Shown: piece after piece, positions 1 to 7,082 of the stretch
Layout of the letters: every line of letters starts with the position of its first letter
Numbering within the stretch: the stretch's first letter is position 1
From: a virus
DNA: 27,197 nucleotides
IMG/VR virus record: IMGVR_UViG_3300049484_000199
Coordinates: 1 to 27,197 of that record
Direction: 5' to 3' (one strand)
The notes under the pieces: generated by a model
Seen by the model: only the letters and a program-made list of their open reading frames with translations
Database searches by the model: none
Told to the model about the DNA's origin: nothing
Program-made: the position numbers and the translations under genes

Positions 1-1
1 T

Positions 2-673
2 GGATTTCATGCCATGGGGTATGAGGAAGATGAGTTCATGCGTAGGTGGGTTCGTAAAATAAGAACTGGAGAAGGACAAAAAGAACTGGTTCAGGTTCTA
101 TCCTCCCCACTTAACATAGTATCTAAGTATGCGAATAAACTACTTTATATTATACATGGAGATCCTGGTAAATTAGATTCAGTGTTTACCAGATTCTCTA
201 GAGCGATAGAAATGGAACTGCATCCATTGTGGACATCTCTCATTGGTCTTGGCAGAAACAAAACAATCAGTGGAGAAACTATCATCAACCCCAGAGATCC
301 ATTTTCAGAAGATGTGAAACATACGTTAAGTTATTTAATAAATACATTGGAACCTATCGTTAACTATTCCTACGGGGTAGCCTCAAATGAATTCCCATGG
401 GAGGGTAAGGCTCAGAAAATGGCACGAGAGGCTTACATGAAAGAGTCTGGAGTGTTCATGAACTATGCGATTGATGCTCTGGGTACTTTTAAATACGTAC
501 GAGACATACCAGCGAAGAGATTTTCAGAGGATATGAAACGCATAGCTGCTGGGTTGCCAAAAGAACTGGCTGAAGAGAAAAAGAAAACTGGTGTTCTTAG
601 AAGAGATTGGATTAGGGATCTGATAGATAGACGCAGAGAAGCAACAAAAAATTTCAAGGAACATAAATATTAA
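2..673 (+). CDS. Hypothetical protein, 5' end outside window
   Basis: The reading frame is open to the left edge of the window with no stop codon, so this is probably the C-terminal part of a longer protein. The first in-window ATG is at 14 and would give 219 residues. The product is mainly charged and looks helical, with a Lys/Arg/Glu-rich tail (about the last 50 residues) and no signal peptide or membrane segment. It precedes a rightward run of small membrane, lysis-like and enzyme genes, a place where virion proteins often end. I do not recognise the family; a virion-associated role is only a guess from position. Confidence 0.75.
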   Translation, partial: GFHAMGYEEDEFMRRWVRKIRTGEGQKELVQVLSSPLNIVSKYANKLLYIIHGDPGKLDSVFTRFSRAIEMELHPLWTSLIGLGRNKTISGETIINPRDPFSEDVKHTLSYLINTLEPIVNYSYGVASNEFPWEGKAQKMAREAYMKESGVFMNYAIDALGTFKYVRDIPAKRFSEDMKRIAAGLPKELAEEKKKTGVLRRDWIRDLIDRRREATKNFKEHKY

Positions 674-685
674 GTAGGTGAAATT

Positions 686-1222
686 ATGTATACGGGAGTA
701 GAACGTAGACATGAGGAAATGAACGGAAGGAGTGGGCGCAGGTCAGCTGACTGGCATTGCGGAGATCATGACTTAATACAAGATACCACTAAGGAACATC
801 GAGTCTTAGTCTGTTCTAAAATATCTAATCTAAAGGAAGACATCGAGAAAGACATATCTGAGTTAAAATCCCATATTGACCGTGACATGGAGACTACTAG
901 ATTGGGGATCGAAAAGAAGGCTGATGGTAAAGACTTGCGTGGCATGATAAAGATGGTGTCCATCTTGATTGTAATTTGTTGCGCTATCGTTGCAGGGCAA
1001 GCTGTGTGGTTGAAGAATGACATTGGGGTTGTTTCGACTGCTATCCAGAGATTGAATATACGGGTGACTGAATCGACAAACGATAGAATGAAAACAGACT
1101 TTGAACAGTCCCAAAAACTTGAGAGCATATCCGGCCAGATCAATGTTGTTTCGTGGCGGCTTTCAGCGATTGAGGACTCACATAAGACTGAAGTTAAAAA
1201 TAGAAGTGAGGTTGATAAATGA
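686..1222 (+). CDS. Membrane-anchored coiled-coil protein
   Basis: The product has 178 residues. The start follows an AGGTG ribosome site seven bases upstream. The N-terminal half is charged, with heptad-like helices (about residues 45-85). A single hydrophobic segment lies around residues 90-108 (ISILIVICCAIVAG region), and a second helical stretch follows. This architecture, a cytoplasmic helix, one membrane span and another helix, is seen in phage spanin-like and tail-associated proteins, but no family is recognised. Its stop overlaps the start of the next small gene by an ATGA junction, so the two are translationally coupled. Confidence 0.8.
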   Translation: MYTGVERRHEEMNGRSGRRSADWHCGDHDLIQDTTKEHRVLVCSKISNLKEDIEKDISELKSHIDRDMETTRLGIEKKADGKDLRGMIKMVSILIVICCAIVAGQAVWLKNDIGVVSTAIQRLNIRVTESTNDRMKTDFEQSQKLESISGQINVVSWRLSAIEDSHKTEVKNRSEVDK

Positions 1223-1320
1223 TAGAATGGATGGCAAAAAAACATGCTGAATGGCTGCTAATGTGTAAGCTGTGGCCTGATAAGTCATCAGTCTGGTGTT
1301 TTCAATACTACATTTTATAA
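1219..1320 (+). CDS. Small Trp-rich peptide (33 aa)
   Basis: A 33-codon reading frame begins in the ATGA overlap with the upstream gene and ends at TAA 1320. It is rich in Trp (four) and hydrophobic residues (AEWLLMCKLW), but shows no clear membrane span. Support comes from the coupled start and from filling the gap exactly up to the next ribosome site. No function is recognised. Confidence 0.45.
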   Translation: MIEWMAKKHAEWLLMCKLWPDKSSVWCFQYYIL

Positions 1321-1323
1321 AAT
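1312..1323. repeat. AT-rich perfect palindrome
   Basis: The 12 bases ATTTTATAAAAT form a perfect palindrome straddling the stop codon of the 33-aa peptide, just ahead of the AAAGGGAGAAA ribosome site of the next gene. It may be chance in AT-rich DNA. It could alternatively be an operator or part of a promoter, but no good -35 element was seen. Confidence 0.25.
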
Positions 1324-1346
1324 AAAATTAAAGGGAGAAATAATTT

Positions 1347-1598
1347 ATGGCGATCAGTATGAATTTTTTTAGCAAGATGATGTTTGGTATGGGGTTGGCA
1401 AATGCTGTTCTAATGGCGTTGGCTGACAGTAAGGTAACTCCTCAGGAGATCATGAGCATTCTGCAGTTTGCCATTAGCGGCATGGGTGTGAACTTCAAGA
1501 TCACCTCCGAGGATTTCCAGATTGTACAGAACGAAGATGGCAGCGTAGCTCTTGTGTTCTCCAAGAAACTCATTGACAAGTTGAATTTTTCTATTTAA
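1347..1598 (+). CDS. Hypothetical protein (83 aa)
   Basis: This encodes 83 residues with a good ribosome site (AAAGGGAGAAA, about eight bases upstream). The N-terminal third is Met-rich and hydrophobic (FFSKMMFGMGLANAVLMALA), then a polar helix and a strand-like C-terminus (EDFQIVQNEDGSVALVFSKK). It sits immediately before the holin-like peptide in a lysis-type neighbourhood. No family is recognised; it could be a membrane-associated partner of the holin or a small structural protein. Confidence 0.7.
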   Translation: MAISMNFFSKMMFGMGLANAVLMALADSKVTPQEIMSILQFAISGMGVNFKITSEDFQIVQNEDGSVALVFSKKLIDKLNFSI

Positions 1599-1612
1599 AT
1601 TAGAGGTGTCTT

Positions 1613-1774
1613 ATGATAGAGTTACTCAAAACTAAAACCTTTTGGGCGGCCATTCTAAGTATTGTAACATCGTTGGGAGCTTATTTCACAGGAGAGATTA
1701 ACCTTAATAGTCTGATACCTACTCTCACCACAGCAGTAGTTGGTATCTGCCTGCGCGACGGTATTAGAAAATAA
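1613..1774 (+). CDS. Holin-like small membrane protein
   Basis: A 53-residue peptide with an AGAGGTG ribosome site. It has a charged N-terminus (MIELLKTKTFW), a first hydrophobic segment (AAILSIVTSLGAYFTG, about residues 12-27), a short polar turn, a second hydrophobic segment (about residues 33-46) and a basic tail (RDGIRK). Size, two short spans and a basic end fit small phage holins. Its TAA overlaps the ATG of the phospholipase-like gene by one base, which suggests coupled expression. The pattern supports a holin-like call; pore formation is inferred from family resemblance. Confidence 0.65.
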   Translation: MIELLKTKTFWAAILSIVTSLGAYFTGEINLNSLIPTLTTAVVGICLRDGIRK

Positions 1775-2142
1775 TGAAACTATACGCACCCGTACCATAC
1801 TGGGATCTCTCCGCTGAAGAAAAGAAATACTATCGCTGTGGCCCAGGAAGAGGTCTTCTGGAGAGACTCATACCAGAGGATATATACGGTGTTTGCATCA
1901 CTGAATCCTGCGGCATCCACGACTACATGTATCAGATGGGAGAACCCTCGGATGAAGGTAAGGCGGAAGCAGACAGGGTGTTTCTGAATAATATGCTGAG
2001 ACAGATAGAAGAAGATCAAGACACAGATGCAGACCTTCTAATGAAACGATTGGATCTGGCACAACTGTACTTTACATTTGTGAGGAACTTCGGTGGACCT
2101 GCTTACTGGTTAGGTAAGAATTTACCAAGTCAACTTGGATAG
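1774..2142 (+). CDS. Putative phospholipase A2-like protein
   Basis: The product has 122 residues. Around residues 22-53 it shows a Cys-Gly-Pro-Gly loop followed by a helix carrying CxxHDxxY (C46, H49, D50, Y53), and a downstream Asp (D67) in an AD..F helix. This order, a glycine loop, His-Asp, then a second Asp, matches the minimal catalytic core of small secreted and viral phospholipase A2 enzymes, which hydrolyse the sn-2 ester of phospholipids with calcium. No signal peptide is visible, so export would need the adjacent holin-like peptide (TAATG overlap). Membrane attack at lysis or entry is an inference. The fold assignment rests on short motifs only. Confidence 0.55.
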   Translation: MKLYAPVPYWDLSAEEKKYYRCGPGRGLLERLIPEDIYGVCITESCGIHDYMYQMGEPSDEGKAEADRVFLNNMLRQIEEDQDTDADLLMKRLDLAQLYFTFVRNFGGPAYWLGKNLPSQLG

Positions 2143-2154
2143 GAAGTATGCTAA

Positions 2155-3261
2155 ATGGAACTCGTTAAATCTGATAGATACGAACCCCAATCTGGGAAAT
2201 CTGTACTGGAAACAATATCCCCTCATCAGGAGGATGAGTTTCAAAATTGGTATAAAAATAAAGCTGTTACCCTTGGATTAGACCCAAATCCTGATGATCC
2301 TAGACACTATTATGATTATCGTTCAGCTCATAAGGCTGGGATCGATCCTCAGATGAGGGGGGATCACTTCGGTTCCCCATTCAAGAGGGCGGGACATCCA
2401 GATAGATATCTGTCTCTTCCAGAACTGGGATACATTGATACCAAAACAATGAAACCTGAAGTTCCCAATGCAGTATCTACAATAACAGGTAAACCTACCT
2501 CCATGAAAGAGGAGTTAAGAGGTACTGGAGAACGTGGGATCAATTCAGGTCTGTTGAGTACATTGGATATTTTAGAAGGCAAACGAGAAGATCCCCGTTG
2601 GCAGATGGCTGCATGGCAGAAGGGAAAAGATCCCTCTACCAAGTTAGGTATTCTCAAGGGGTTGGCTCTAGATATTATTAATCTGCCTAAAGAACAAATC
2701 AATCCCACCATTCTTCGTAATCAATATAAAGCATTGCATAAGTTACCAACTGAAACGATCACTGAAAACGTAGACAGGTTAGCCTTCGTTCCAGAAATTA
2801 CAGCAAGCGGAAAACAATCATATGCCCCAGGAGTCCCCTTTGATTATACTTGGGGAAATCACAGGTATCATCCGATCACAGGTAAATCTGAAATTAAATT
2901 GAATCCTGGAACTAATGAGTTAACTCATCGATCTCAAGCAGAAATGGTAGAATTTGCTGCTCCATGGAATCGCACACCTATGCACGAAGTAACTCATTCC
3001 ATGACAAGCAACCCAGATAACCTAATGAAAATTGAAGACCCAGTTGCTCGTAAATATATGCGTGAGCTAATTAACTTATCTGATAAACAAAAATATGTAG
3101 AGAAATCTACAGAAAGAATTCCAAAGGAAATGGAGAGTTGGCAGAAAGCAATGGAGGGAGCGGGAGCAGGCATAACTCATAAAAGATTGAAATCGCATTT
3201 ATCAGAATCAATTAGGAGAGAAAGAATTTTACAAGAAATAAAACAGAATCGTAACAAATAA
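2155..3261 (+). CDS. Phage protein with HExxH metallopeptidase-like motif
   Basis: The product has 368 residues. Residues about 29-85 carry a pattern I associate with phage proteins: FQ.WY, then LDPNPDDPRHYYDY, AGIDP, a Gly-Asp-His, and a GHPDRY ending. Residues 277-281 read HEVTH, a HExxH zinc-protease signature, preceded by a strand-like stretch and followed by a helical, charged C-terminus. No signal peptide is present. It is the last gene of the rightward block and abuts the terminator. A virion or pre-virion protease is plausible, but the third zinc ligand was not identified and the function is uncertain. Confidence 0.8.
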   Translation: MELVKSDRYEPQSGKSVLETISPHQEDEFQNWYKNKAVTLGLDPNPDDPRHYYDYRSAHKAGIDPQMRGDHFGSPFKRAGHPDRYLSLPELGYIDTKTMKPEVPNAVSTITGKPTSMKEELRGTGERGINSGLLSTLDILEGKREDPRWQMAAWQKGKDPSTKLGILKGLALDIINLPKEQINPTILRNQYKALHKLPTETITENVDRLAFVPEITASGKQSYAPGVPFDYTWGNHRYHPITGKSEIKLNPGTNELTHRSQAEMVEFAAPWNRTPMHEVTHSMTSNPDNLMKIEDPVARKYMRELINLSDKQKYVEKSTERIPKEMESWQKAMEGAGAGITHKRLKSHLSESIRRERILQEIKQNRNK

Positions 3262-3280
3262 ACATCTTTAAAAAAACAAA

Positions 3281-3316
3281 AGGGAGCCACCGCGCAAGCA
3301 GTGACTCCCTTTTTTA
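3281..3316. terminator. Bidirectional terminator between convergent gene blocks
   Basis: AGGGAGCCAC and GTGACTCCCT form a ten-pair stem with one mismatch and a ten-base loop, followed by a T run on the + strand (CCCTTTTTTATTT). Read on the other strand the same stem is followed by TTTTGTTTTTT. It lies 20 bases after the last rightward gene and ten bases past the last leftward stop codon, so it can end both transcripts. Confidence 0.85.
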
Positions 3317-3325
3317 TTTATCTAA

Positions 3326-3412
3326 CTAGCATCCCTTGGATTTAGATTTACCAGACTTTGTTTTAGGTCCAGCTTTCTTCACACTCTTCCCTTTGTTCGG
3401 TCGTGCAGCCAT
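3326..3412 (-). CDS. Small basic peptide (28 aa)
   Basis: This 28-codon frame encodes a Lys/Ser/Gly-rich, strongly basic peptide ending in Cys. It has a strong ribosome site (GGGGGGAGGTG) with proper spacing. It overlaps the 3' end of the upstream 73-residue gene by about 50 bases in a different frame and ends just ahead of the shared terminator. It may bind nucleic acid through its charge, but no family is recognised. Confidence 0.55.
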   Translation of the reverse strand: MAARPNKGKSVKKAGPKTKSGKSKSKGC

Positions 3413-3584
3413 TACACATCACCTCCCCCCATTTGTTAGAATCATGGACCCAGTAATAGTCCACTCCCCACCAATTGTGTCTCAACACGTATCCCATTTG
3501 GTCCTCGGCTCCCGCCCATCCACCCGCGAAGACCGTTATAAAGAGGCATAGGATCAATAAAACGATACCAGTCACTACCTTCAT
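3363..3584 (-). CDS. Small exported or membrane protein (73 aa)
   Basis: The N-terminus has a classical signal or anchor: MKVV followed by a hydrophobic core (GIVLLILCLFITVFAGG) and a possible AxA cleavage region (GGWAGAED). The remaining 48 residues are aromatic and contain a CxxC and a further Cys, which fits a periplasmic disulfide-bearing peptide. A GGGGGGTGATG ribosome site precedes the ATG. It lies in the run of small membrane genes downstream of the lysozyme. No family is recognised. Confidence 0.65.
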   Translation of the reverse strand: MKVVTGIVLLILCLFITVFAGGWAGAEDQMGYVLRHNWWGVDYYWVHDSNKWGEVMCNGCTTEQREECEESWT

Positions 3585-3590
3585 CAGGCA

Positions 3591-3764
3591 TCACCCCCCT
3601 TCGCTGTCCCATTGTTCCTGCACCAATTCTTGTGCAGATTTAAAGCAAAGGTCTAGTTTCATAATAGCCCAACTACACCCCTTGAGAGGGACATAGAGAG
3701 CTGCCGCTACAATTAAACAAAACAACTGGGTTGCATAACCCACTCCCATTTTAAACCATCTCAA
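3591..3764 (-). CDS. Small membrane protein, TTG start
   Basis: I place the start at TTG 3764 because AGGAGG lies exactly six bases upstream; the nearest ATG is 18 bases farther from that site and poorly placed. The 57-residue product begins with a basic patch, then one hydrophobic span (TQLFCLIVAAALYVPL), then a polar helical tail with Cys residues. The ORF itself is open to ATG 3854, but that start has no ribosome site and would overlap the upstream gene. A holin or antiholin role is possible from location, not from sequence. Confidence 0.55.
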   Translation of the reverse strand: MRWFKMGVGYATQLFCLIVAAALYVPLKGCSWAIMKLDLCFKSAQELVQEQWDSEGG

Positions 3765-3774
3765 ATCGCACCTC

Positions 3775-4038
3775 CTAGTCATCCTCGTCAAAGGGTTGGT
3801 GTCGTTTCTTGTACCCCCATGGGTCCTTATATTCCTCGCTCTTTTCCCAAGCACGTGTGTTCTTCCAGTCGTCTTCCCACTTCGCCTGCTGATCGTTCAC
3901 CCACTGCTGTTGGATATAATTGTTCAACTCCTGTTGATAATGGGGAGAGGGATAGGTGGGAGGAGTGGGGGAATAATAATACTGGGCGCTACTTGGGATT
4001 GCAACAAGTACCAACAATAGAATCAATCTCTTTATCAT
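3775..4038 (-). CDS. Exported Pro/Tyr/Gln-rich protein (87 aa)
   Basis: From ATG 4038 (AAGGGGAA site upstream) the product has a signal peptide: MIKR, a Leu/Val core (LILLLVLVAIP) and a cleavage site after SSA. The mature part is rich in Pro, Tyr and Gln, then acidic and tryptophan-bearing. Its start lies about 50 bases inside the upstream coiled-coil gene in another frame, the arrangement seen in Rz/Rz1 spanin pairs. It lacks the lipobox Cys expected of an outer-membrane spanin, so the spanin call is only tentative. Confidence 0.6.
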   Translation of the reverse strand: MIKRLILLLVLVAIPSSAQYYYSPTPPTYPSPHYQQELNNYIQQQWVNDQQAKWEDDWKNTRAWEKSEEYKDPWGYKKRHQPFDEDD

Positions 4039-4213
4039 AGCTTTTCCCCTTGTTTCTAAGCAGTTGAAGTTCATGTTCAAGATCGTGTATTTTTACACGT
4101 TGCTGGGATATTTGTTCTCTCAACTCCTTGTTCTTTTCCTCCAGATCATGTATGTATCCAACAGTTGACCAAGCCATAAGCCCTCCCTCTATCGTTGCAA
4201 TTGTGAAAGACAT
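3989..4213 (-). CDS. Coiled-coil protein, possible inner-membrane spanin
   Basis: The product has 74 residues. It starts with a weakly hydrophobic segment (IATIEGGLMAWSTVGYI) and continues into a clear charged coiled coil (about residues 22-58, heptads of Leu/Ile with Glu/Lys). A TAGGAG ribosome site precedes the ATG. It directly follows the lysozyme gene and overlaps the next exported protein, as Rz-type inner-membrane spanins do, but the membrane segment is poorer than usual. Spanin function is inferred from topology and neighbours. Confidence 0.6.
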   Translation of the reverse strand: MSFTIATIEGGLMAWSTVGYIHDLEEKNKELREQISQQRVKIHDLEHELQLLRNKGKSYDKEIDSIVGTCCNPK

Positions 4214-4222
4214 GACATTCTC

Positions 4223-4726
4223 CTACAGGAGCACCCCACTTGCGGTGCGGTCAGGAATACGGGGATAAGAGTCGGTCAGTACTGTGTTCACCAGCCTCCT
4301 CGCTCTAGTACCTGTCTGGTTATACCACGCGCTCTGTTTCAGTGCGTTGGCAGCCTCTTCGAACTGTTCGTTGCGCATGAACCCGAACGTGTTCACAAAC
4401 TTCCTAACCTTTGTGTAGTTCATGTTGTAGCACATGTCCAGTATTACCATGCGTCGTGGACAAGATAGATTCTCAAGTCCGAACTCTTTGATGATTCGGA
4501 GGTAGTCGATGTAGGCTCGTTGATAATCCAATTCAAACAGCCAATCGGCGTACTCACGTGTACTGTTAAAGGGATGTTCGGATGTATAGCAATGTCCCCA
4601 GCCGAAAGTGGGATACTTTTTACTATCAAGGTATACTGTATCACGATAATCCTCCGAGAATTTAATGTGCTTTTTGGCAATTTCCTGCATCATAATTTCC
4701 ATGGCAACTTCACCACAACCATCCAT
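4223..4726 (-). CDS. T4-type lysozyme (GH24 endolysin)
   Basis: The product has 167 residues, close to the 164 of T4 lysozyme. It cleaves the MurNAc-GlcNAc bond of peptidoglycan. The catalytic Glu, Asp and Thr occur with exactly the T4 spacing (Glu, +9 Asp, +15 Thr) in the stretch SEDYRDTVYLDSKKYPTFGW, followed by GH. Later motifs also match: RRMVILDMCYNMN and GTRARRLVNTV. I chose ATG 4726 because AGGTG precedes it and the frame begins 13 bases after the reductase stop; the longer open frame to 4993 lies inside that gene. No signal or SAR anchor is seen, so release should need a holin. Confidence 0.92.
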   Translation of the reverse strand: MDGCGEVAMEIMMQEIAKKHIKFSEDYRDTVYLDSKKYPTFGWGHCYTSEHPFNSTREYADWLFELDYQRAYIDYLRIIKEFGLENLSCPRRMVILDMCYNMNYTKVRKFVNTFGFMRNEQFEEAANALKQSAWYNQTGTRARRLVNTVLTDSYPRIPDRTASGVLL

Positions 4727-4739
4727 ACAATCACCTCCC

Positions 4740-6476
4740 CTAGAGTTCACACGCGCCTGTCGCGCATCCAGCGGACTCAATGTCAGTAACAGCAGACTCA
4801 ACCACAACATCATTATCCTGTACATATTTCCTCGCTTCGTCAATAGAAATTGGGGTGAGTACTTGACCGGAGCGAGAGCCGTCGCGGTAAACCGTGACTC
4901 CTTTAATATCGTACAAGTACTCGAAGAGTATCGGAGATAGATCTTCAGCAGTGAAAGAGGAGGGAACGTTAATAGTCTTCGATACAGCCCCATCGATGTA
5001 ACGTTGACAAACAGATTGCATTTCTAAATGATCAACCGGATTAAGATCAGAAGTATCAACAACATAAGAAGGTACTTCGTTTCCAGCCTTAAAGCAGCTA
5101 CTAAGAGCAGGATGTACATAAGTACGAGTAGATACACGATCTCTCCTTATATATGCCTTAGAAAAAAGAGGTTCAATTCCACCCGTAACTTCCGGAATAA
5201 GCGAGATAGTGCCAGTAGGAGCCAATGCAAGCAGAGTAACATTCCTGATACCATTATCAGTAATATTGCGGCGAATAGTCGTAGGAAGTTTACGAACGAA
5301 TGAAGCTTTGTGATAATGTATTTTATCATAAGCTGGAAAGGCCCCCTTCTCCTTGGCGAGTTCAACTGAAGTGCGATACGCTTGGTCCCTTATTACCTTC
5401 AGTATTTCAGCAGTCTCATTGAGAGATGCTTTGCTCCCATATCTTGCTTCTTTGGCAAAGAGATACTCTGCCAATCCCATCACACCCAATCCCACTCTTC
5501 TACCATTGGTAGCCATTCTCTTGTTGGCTTCCAGTCTGTATTTGTTTACATCAATCACGTTATCCAGAAAGCGCACAGCAAGAGCTACGGTATGCTCCAG
5601 CTCCTGCCACTTGGTACGTCCCCCCACATCTACAAATGCTGGTAGTACAATTGATCCTAGATCACACACATCGTATGGCGCAAGAGCAGCTTCCCCACAG
5701 GGGTTGCACCCCATGATGGGAGCAAAGTAATAGCTGTTGTTCTTGATGAGGTTATCCCATACAAGTATTCCCGGCTCACCACACTTTACCATGTTCTCCA
5801 GTATCTTAAACCATAACTTCTTGGCAGACACAGTTTCATGTGCCTTTCCTCTGAATGTTAAGGGCCAAACTGAGTCGGCAAGTACGCATTCAAGAAAATA
5901 CTTAGTAATATTAACGCTAATGTTAAAATAACTGATAGTACCATCAACCAATTTGGCGTCGATAAACCTTTGAATTTCGGGATGAGCAACATCACAGGAG
6001 CCAAGAGAAGCAGCCCTGCGGCTACCCCCAGATTCAATGCATGCCGCCAGTCCATCAATTGCGCGCATAAAAGATACCAGTCCACTGGATTTACCTCCTA
6101 TACCTTTTATAATATCTTGGCTAGGCCGAAGAGAAGAAAAATTAATACCCACCCCGCCGCCATCAGCCCACAATTTAAGAGCGTTTGACGCACAGTCCCC
6201 GATCTCGTCGATGGAGTCCCCGATGGGGAGGTGGTAACAGTTGAAGAGTGATCCTCTAGGTCGTCCGGCATTACGCAGTATCCTCCCTCCTGGTATGAAT
6301 TTAAGATCGTAAATGAGTTGAGAAAACTGTTCAGCATAAGATGCTCTTTGTTCCAATGGTTCTGCCATGGCGATGGCATTCCCAACTCTAGTAGCCAGCT
6401 CCATCCATTCATTTTCCTCTCCTTCTACAAGGTATCTGTTACGTACTATTTGCTTTGCGCTTTCGCTTAGTATCAT
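4740..6476 (-). CDS. nrdJ: Class II (B12-dependent) ribonucleotide reductase
   Basis: The product has 578 residues and converts ribonucleotides to deoxyribonucleotides for phage DNA synthesis. Visible are the first redox Cys (C80, LFNCYHLP), the active-site NPCGE (N258, C260, E262), the partner Cys (C271, DVCDLGSI), the PTGT loop and the class II marker VTVYRDGSRSGQ near the C-terminus. The protein ends with a Cys pair (GCATGACEL) that would accept electrons from thioredoxin. No separate radical-generating subunit gene is nearby, which agrees with cobalamin dependence. The start at 6476 has GAGGAGGAG upstream; it overlaps the resolvase gene by 38 bases. It is shorter than many cellular NrdJ proteins. 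Confidence 0.93.
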   Translation of the reverse strand: MILSESAKQIVRNRYLVEGEENEWMELATRVGNAIAMAEPLEQRASYAEQFSQLIYDLKFIPGGRILRNAGRPRGSLFNCYHLPIGDSIDEIGDCASNALKLWADGGGVGINFSSLRPSQDIIKGIGGKSSGLVSFMRAIDGLAACIESGGSRRAASLGSCDVAHPEIQRFIDAKLVDGTISYFNISVNITKYFLECVLADSVWPLTFRGKAHETVSAKKLWFKILENMVKCGEPGILVWDNLIKNNSYYFAPIMGCNPCGEAALAPYDVCDLGSIVLPAFVDVGGRTKWQELEHTVALAVRFLDNVIDVNKYRLEANKRMATNGRRVGLGVMGLAEYLFAKEARYGSKASLNETAEILKVIRDQAYRTSVELAKEKGAFPAYDKIHYHKASFVRKLPTTIRRNITDNGIRNVTLLALAPTGTISLIPEVTGGIEPLFSKAYIRRDRVSTRTYVHPALSSCFKAGNEVPSYVVDTSDLNPVDHLEMQSVCQRYIDGAVSKTINVPSSFTAEDLSPILFEYLYDIKGVTVYRDGSRSGQVLTPISIDEARKYVQDNDVVVESAVTDIESAGCATGACEL

Positions 6477-6939
6477 TAAACCACTCCTCCTCAGGAATAA
6501 CATCACCATACGTGAACTTGTGCTTCTCTGCCCATACTCCATAGGTAGTTTTGCTGCCAGATGCTATCTTATTCTTAGCCCGTTCGAATACCACAAACAC
6601 TTTCTTGCTAGGGTTGCTTTTCTGAATGGCTAGAAGTTTCTTACGAACATCCTTTGTCATCTTTCCTTTAACTTCTATTACAAAGTCTCGTCCCGGCAGG
6701 ACAAAATCAGGGGTGTAGTGGGCAGGTTCGTACTGGTAGGTCCATTTCTCTGATTCGTAATCGTACTTAATTCCGTTTCGTATCAACCACGAAGCGCATC
6801 TTATTTCTGCTATGCTCTTCATCCCAGCCAACTTAGCATATTTACGTGCGTTGGCTGAGTGTTTATCTTCTCTTGGTAGAGCGTCCCACCTTTCTAATAC
6901 GTCTACCGGAGATTGTAGTTTCCCCTTCTTTTTGGGCAT
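6439..6939 (-). CDS. T7 endonuclease I-like Holliday-junction resolvase
   Basis: The product has 166 residues (T7 gp3 has 149). It resolves branched DNA by paired nicks, as a dimer. The PD-(D/E)XK active site is present with near-T7 spacing: E45 in SIAEIR, D78 in HYTPDF, E89 and K91 in VIEVKG. The downstream GSKTTYGVWAEKH also matches the T7 GSPTSYGEFCEKH region. Start ATG 6939 lies nine bases after GGAGG; the next in-frame ATG upstream is too close to it. It sits between the Cys-rich genes and the reductase, in keeping with phage DNA metabolism. Confidence 0.9.
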   Translation of the reverse strand: MPKKKGKLQSPVDVLERWDALPREDKHSANARKYAKLAGMKSIAEIRCASWLIRNGIKYDYESEKWTYQYEPAHYTPDFVLPGRDFVIEVKGKMTKDVRKKLLAIQKSNPSKKVFVVFERAKNKIASGSKTTYGVWAEKHKFTYGDVIPEEEWFNDTKRKRKANST

Positions 6940-7063
6940 TAGATCCATTCCTCCATAAGTAACACTTATCCTTACTGTTTCCAGTAAAGTTAGAACACTG
7001 CACACATGGAGCCTGTTCTGCCCCCATGTAAAAACAATAAGTACAATCTAATGAATATGTCAT
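6863..7063 (-). CDS. Small zinc-ribbon-like protein (66 aa)
   Basis: From ATG 7063 (GGAGA site upstream) the product carries CxxC pairs at C7/C10 and C20/C23 and a further C34, a pattern of small phage zinc-binding proteins. The C-terminus is basic. The frame runs 77 bases into the resolvase gene, so the tail is dual-coding. No function is recognised. Confidence 0.5.
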   Translation of the reverse strand: MTYSLDCTYCFYMGAEQAPCVQCSNFTGNSKDKCYLWRNGSNAQKEGETTISGRRIRKVGRSTKRR

Positions 7064-7082
7064 GCTAAATCTCCATACATAG

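Noticed and set aside
766-1245. A 159-codon frame on the - strand opposite the coiled-coil gene
   Set aside because: The + strand frame has the ribosome site, coupled neighbours and a sensible topology. The reverse frame has none of these.
3775-4038. Outer-membrane spanin lipoprotein
   Set aside because: The overlap arrangement fits, but there is no lipobox Cys after the signal peptide, so I list it only as an exported Pro-rich protein.
4727-4993. Longer N-terminus for the lysozyme, including a signal-like hydrophobic segment
   Set aside because: It would lie entirely inside the reductase gene with no ribosome site, whereas ATG 4726 has AGGTG at the right distance and gives a T4-sized enzyme.
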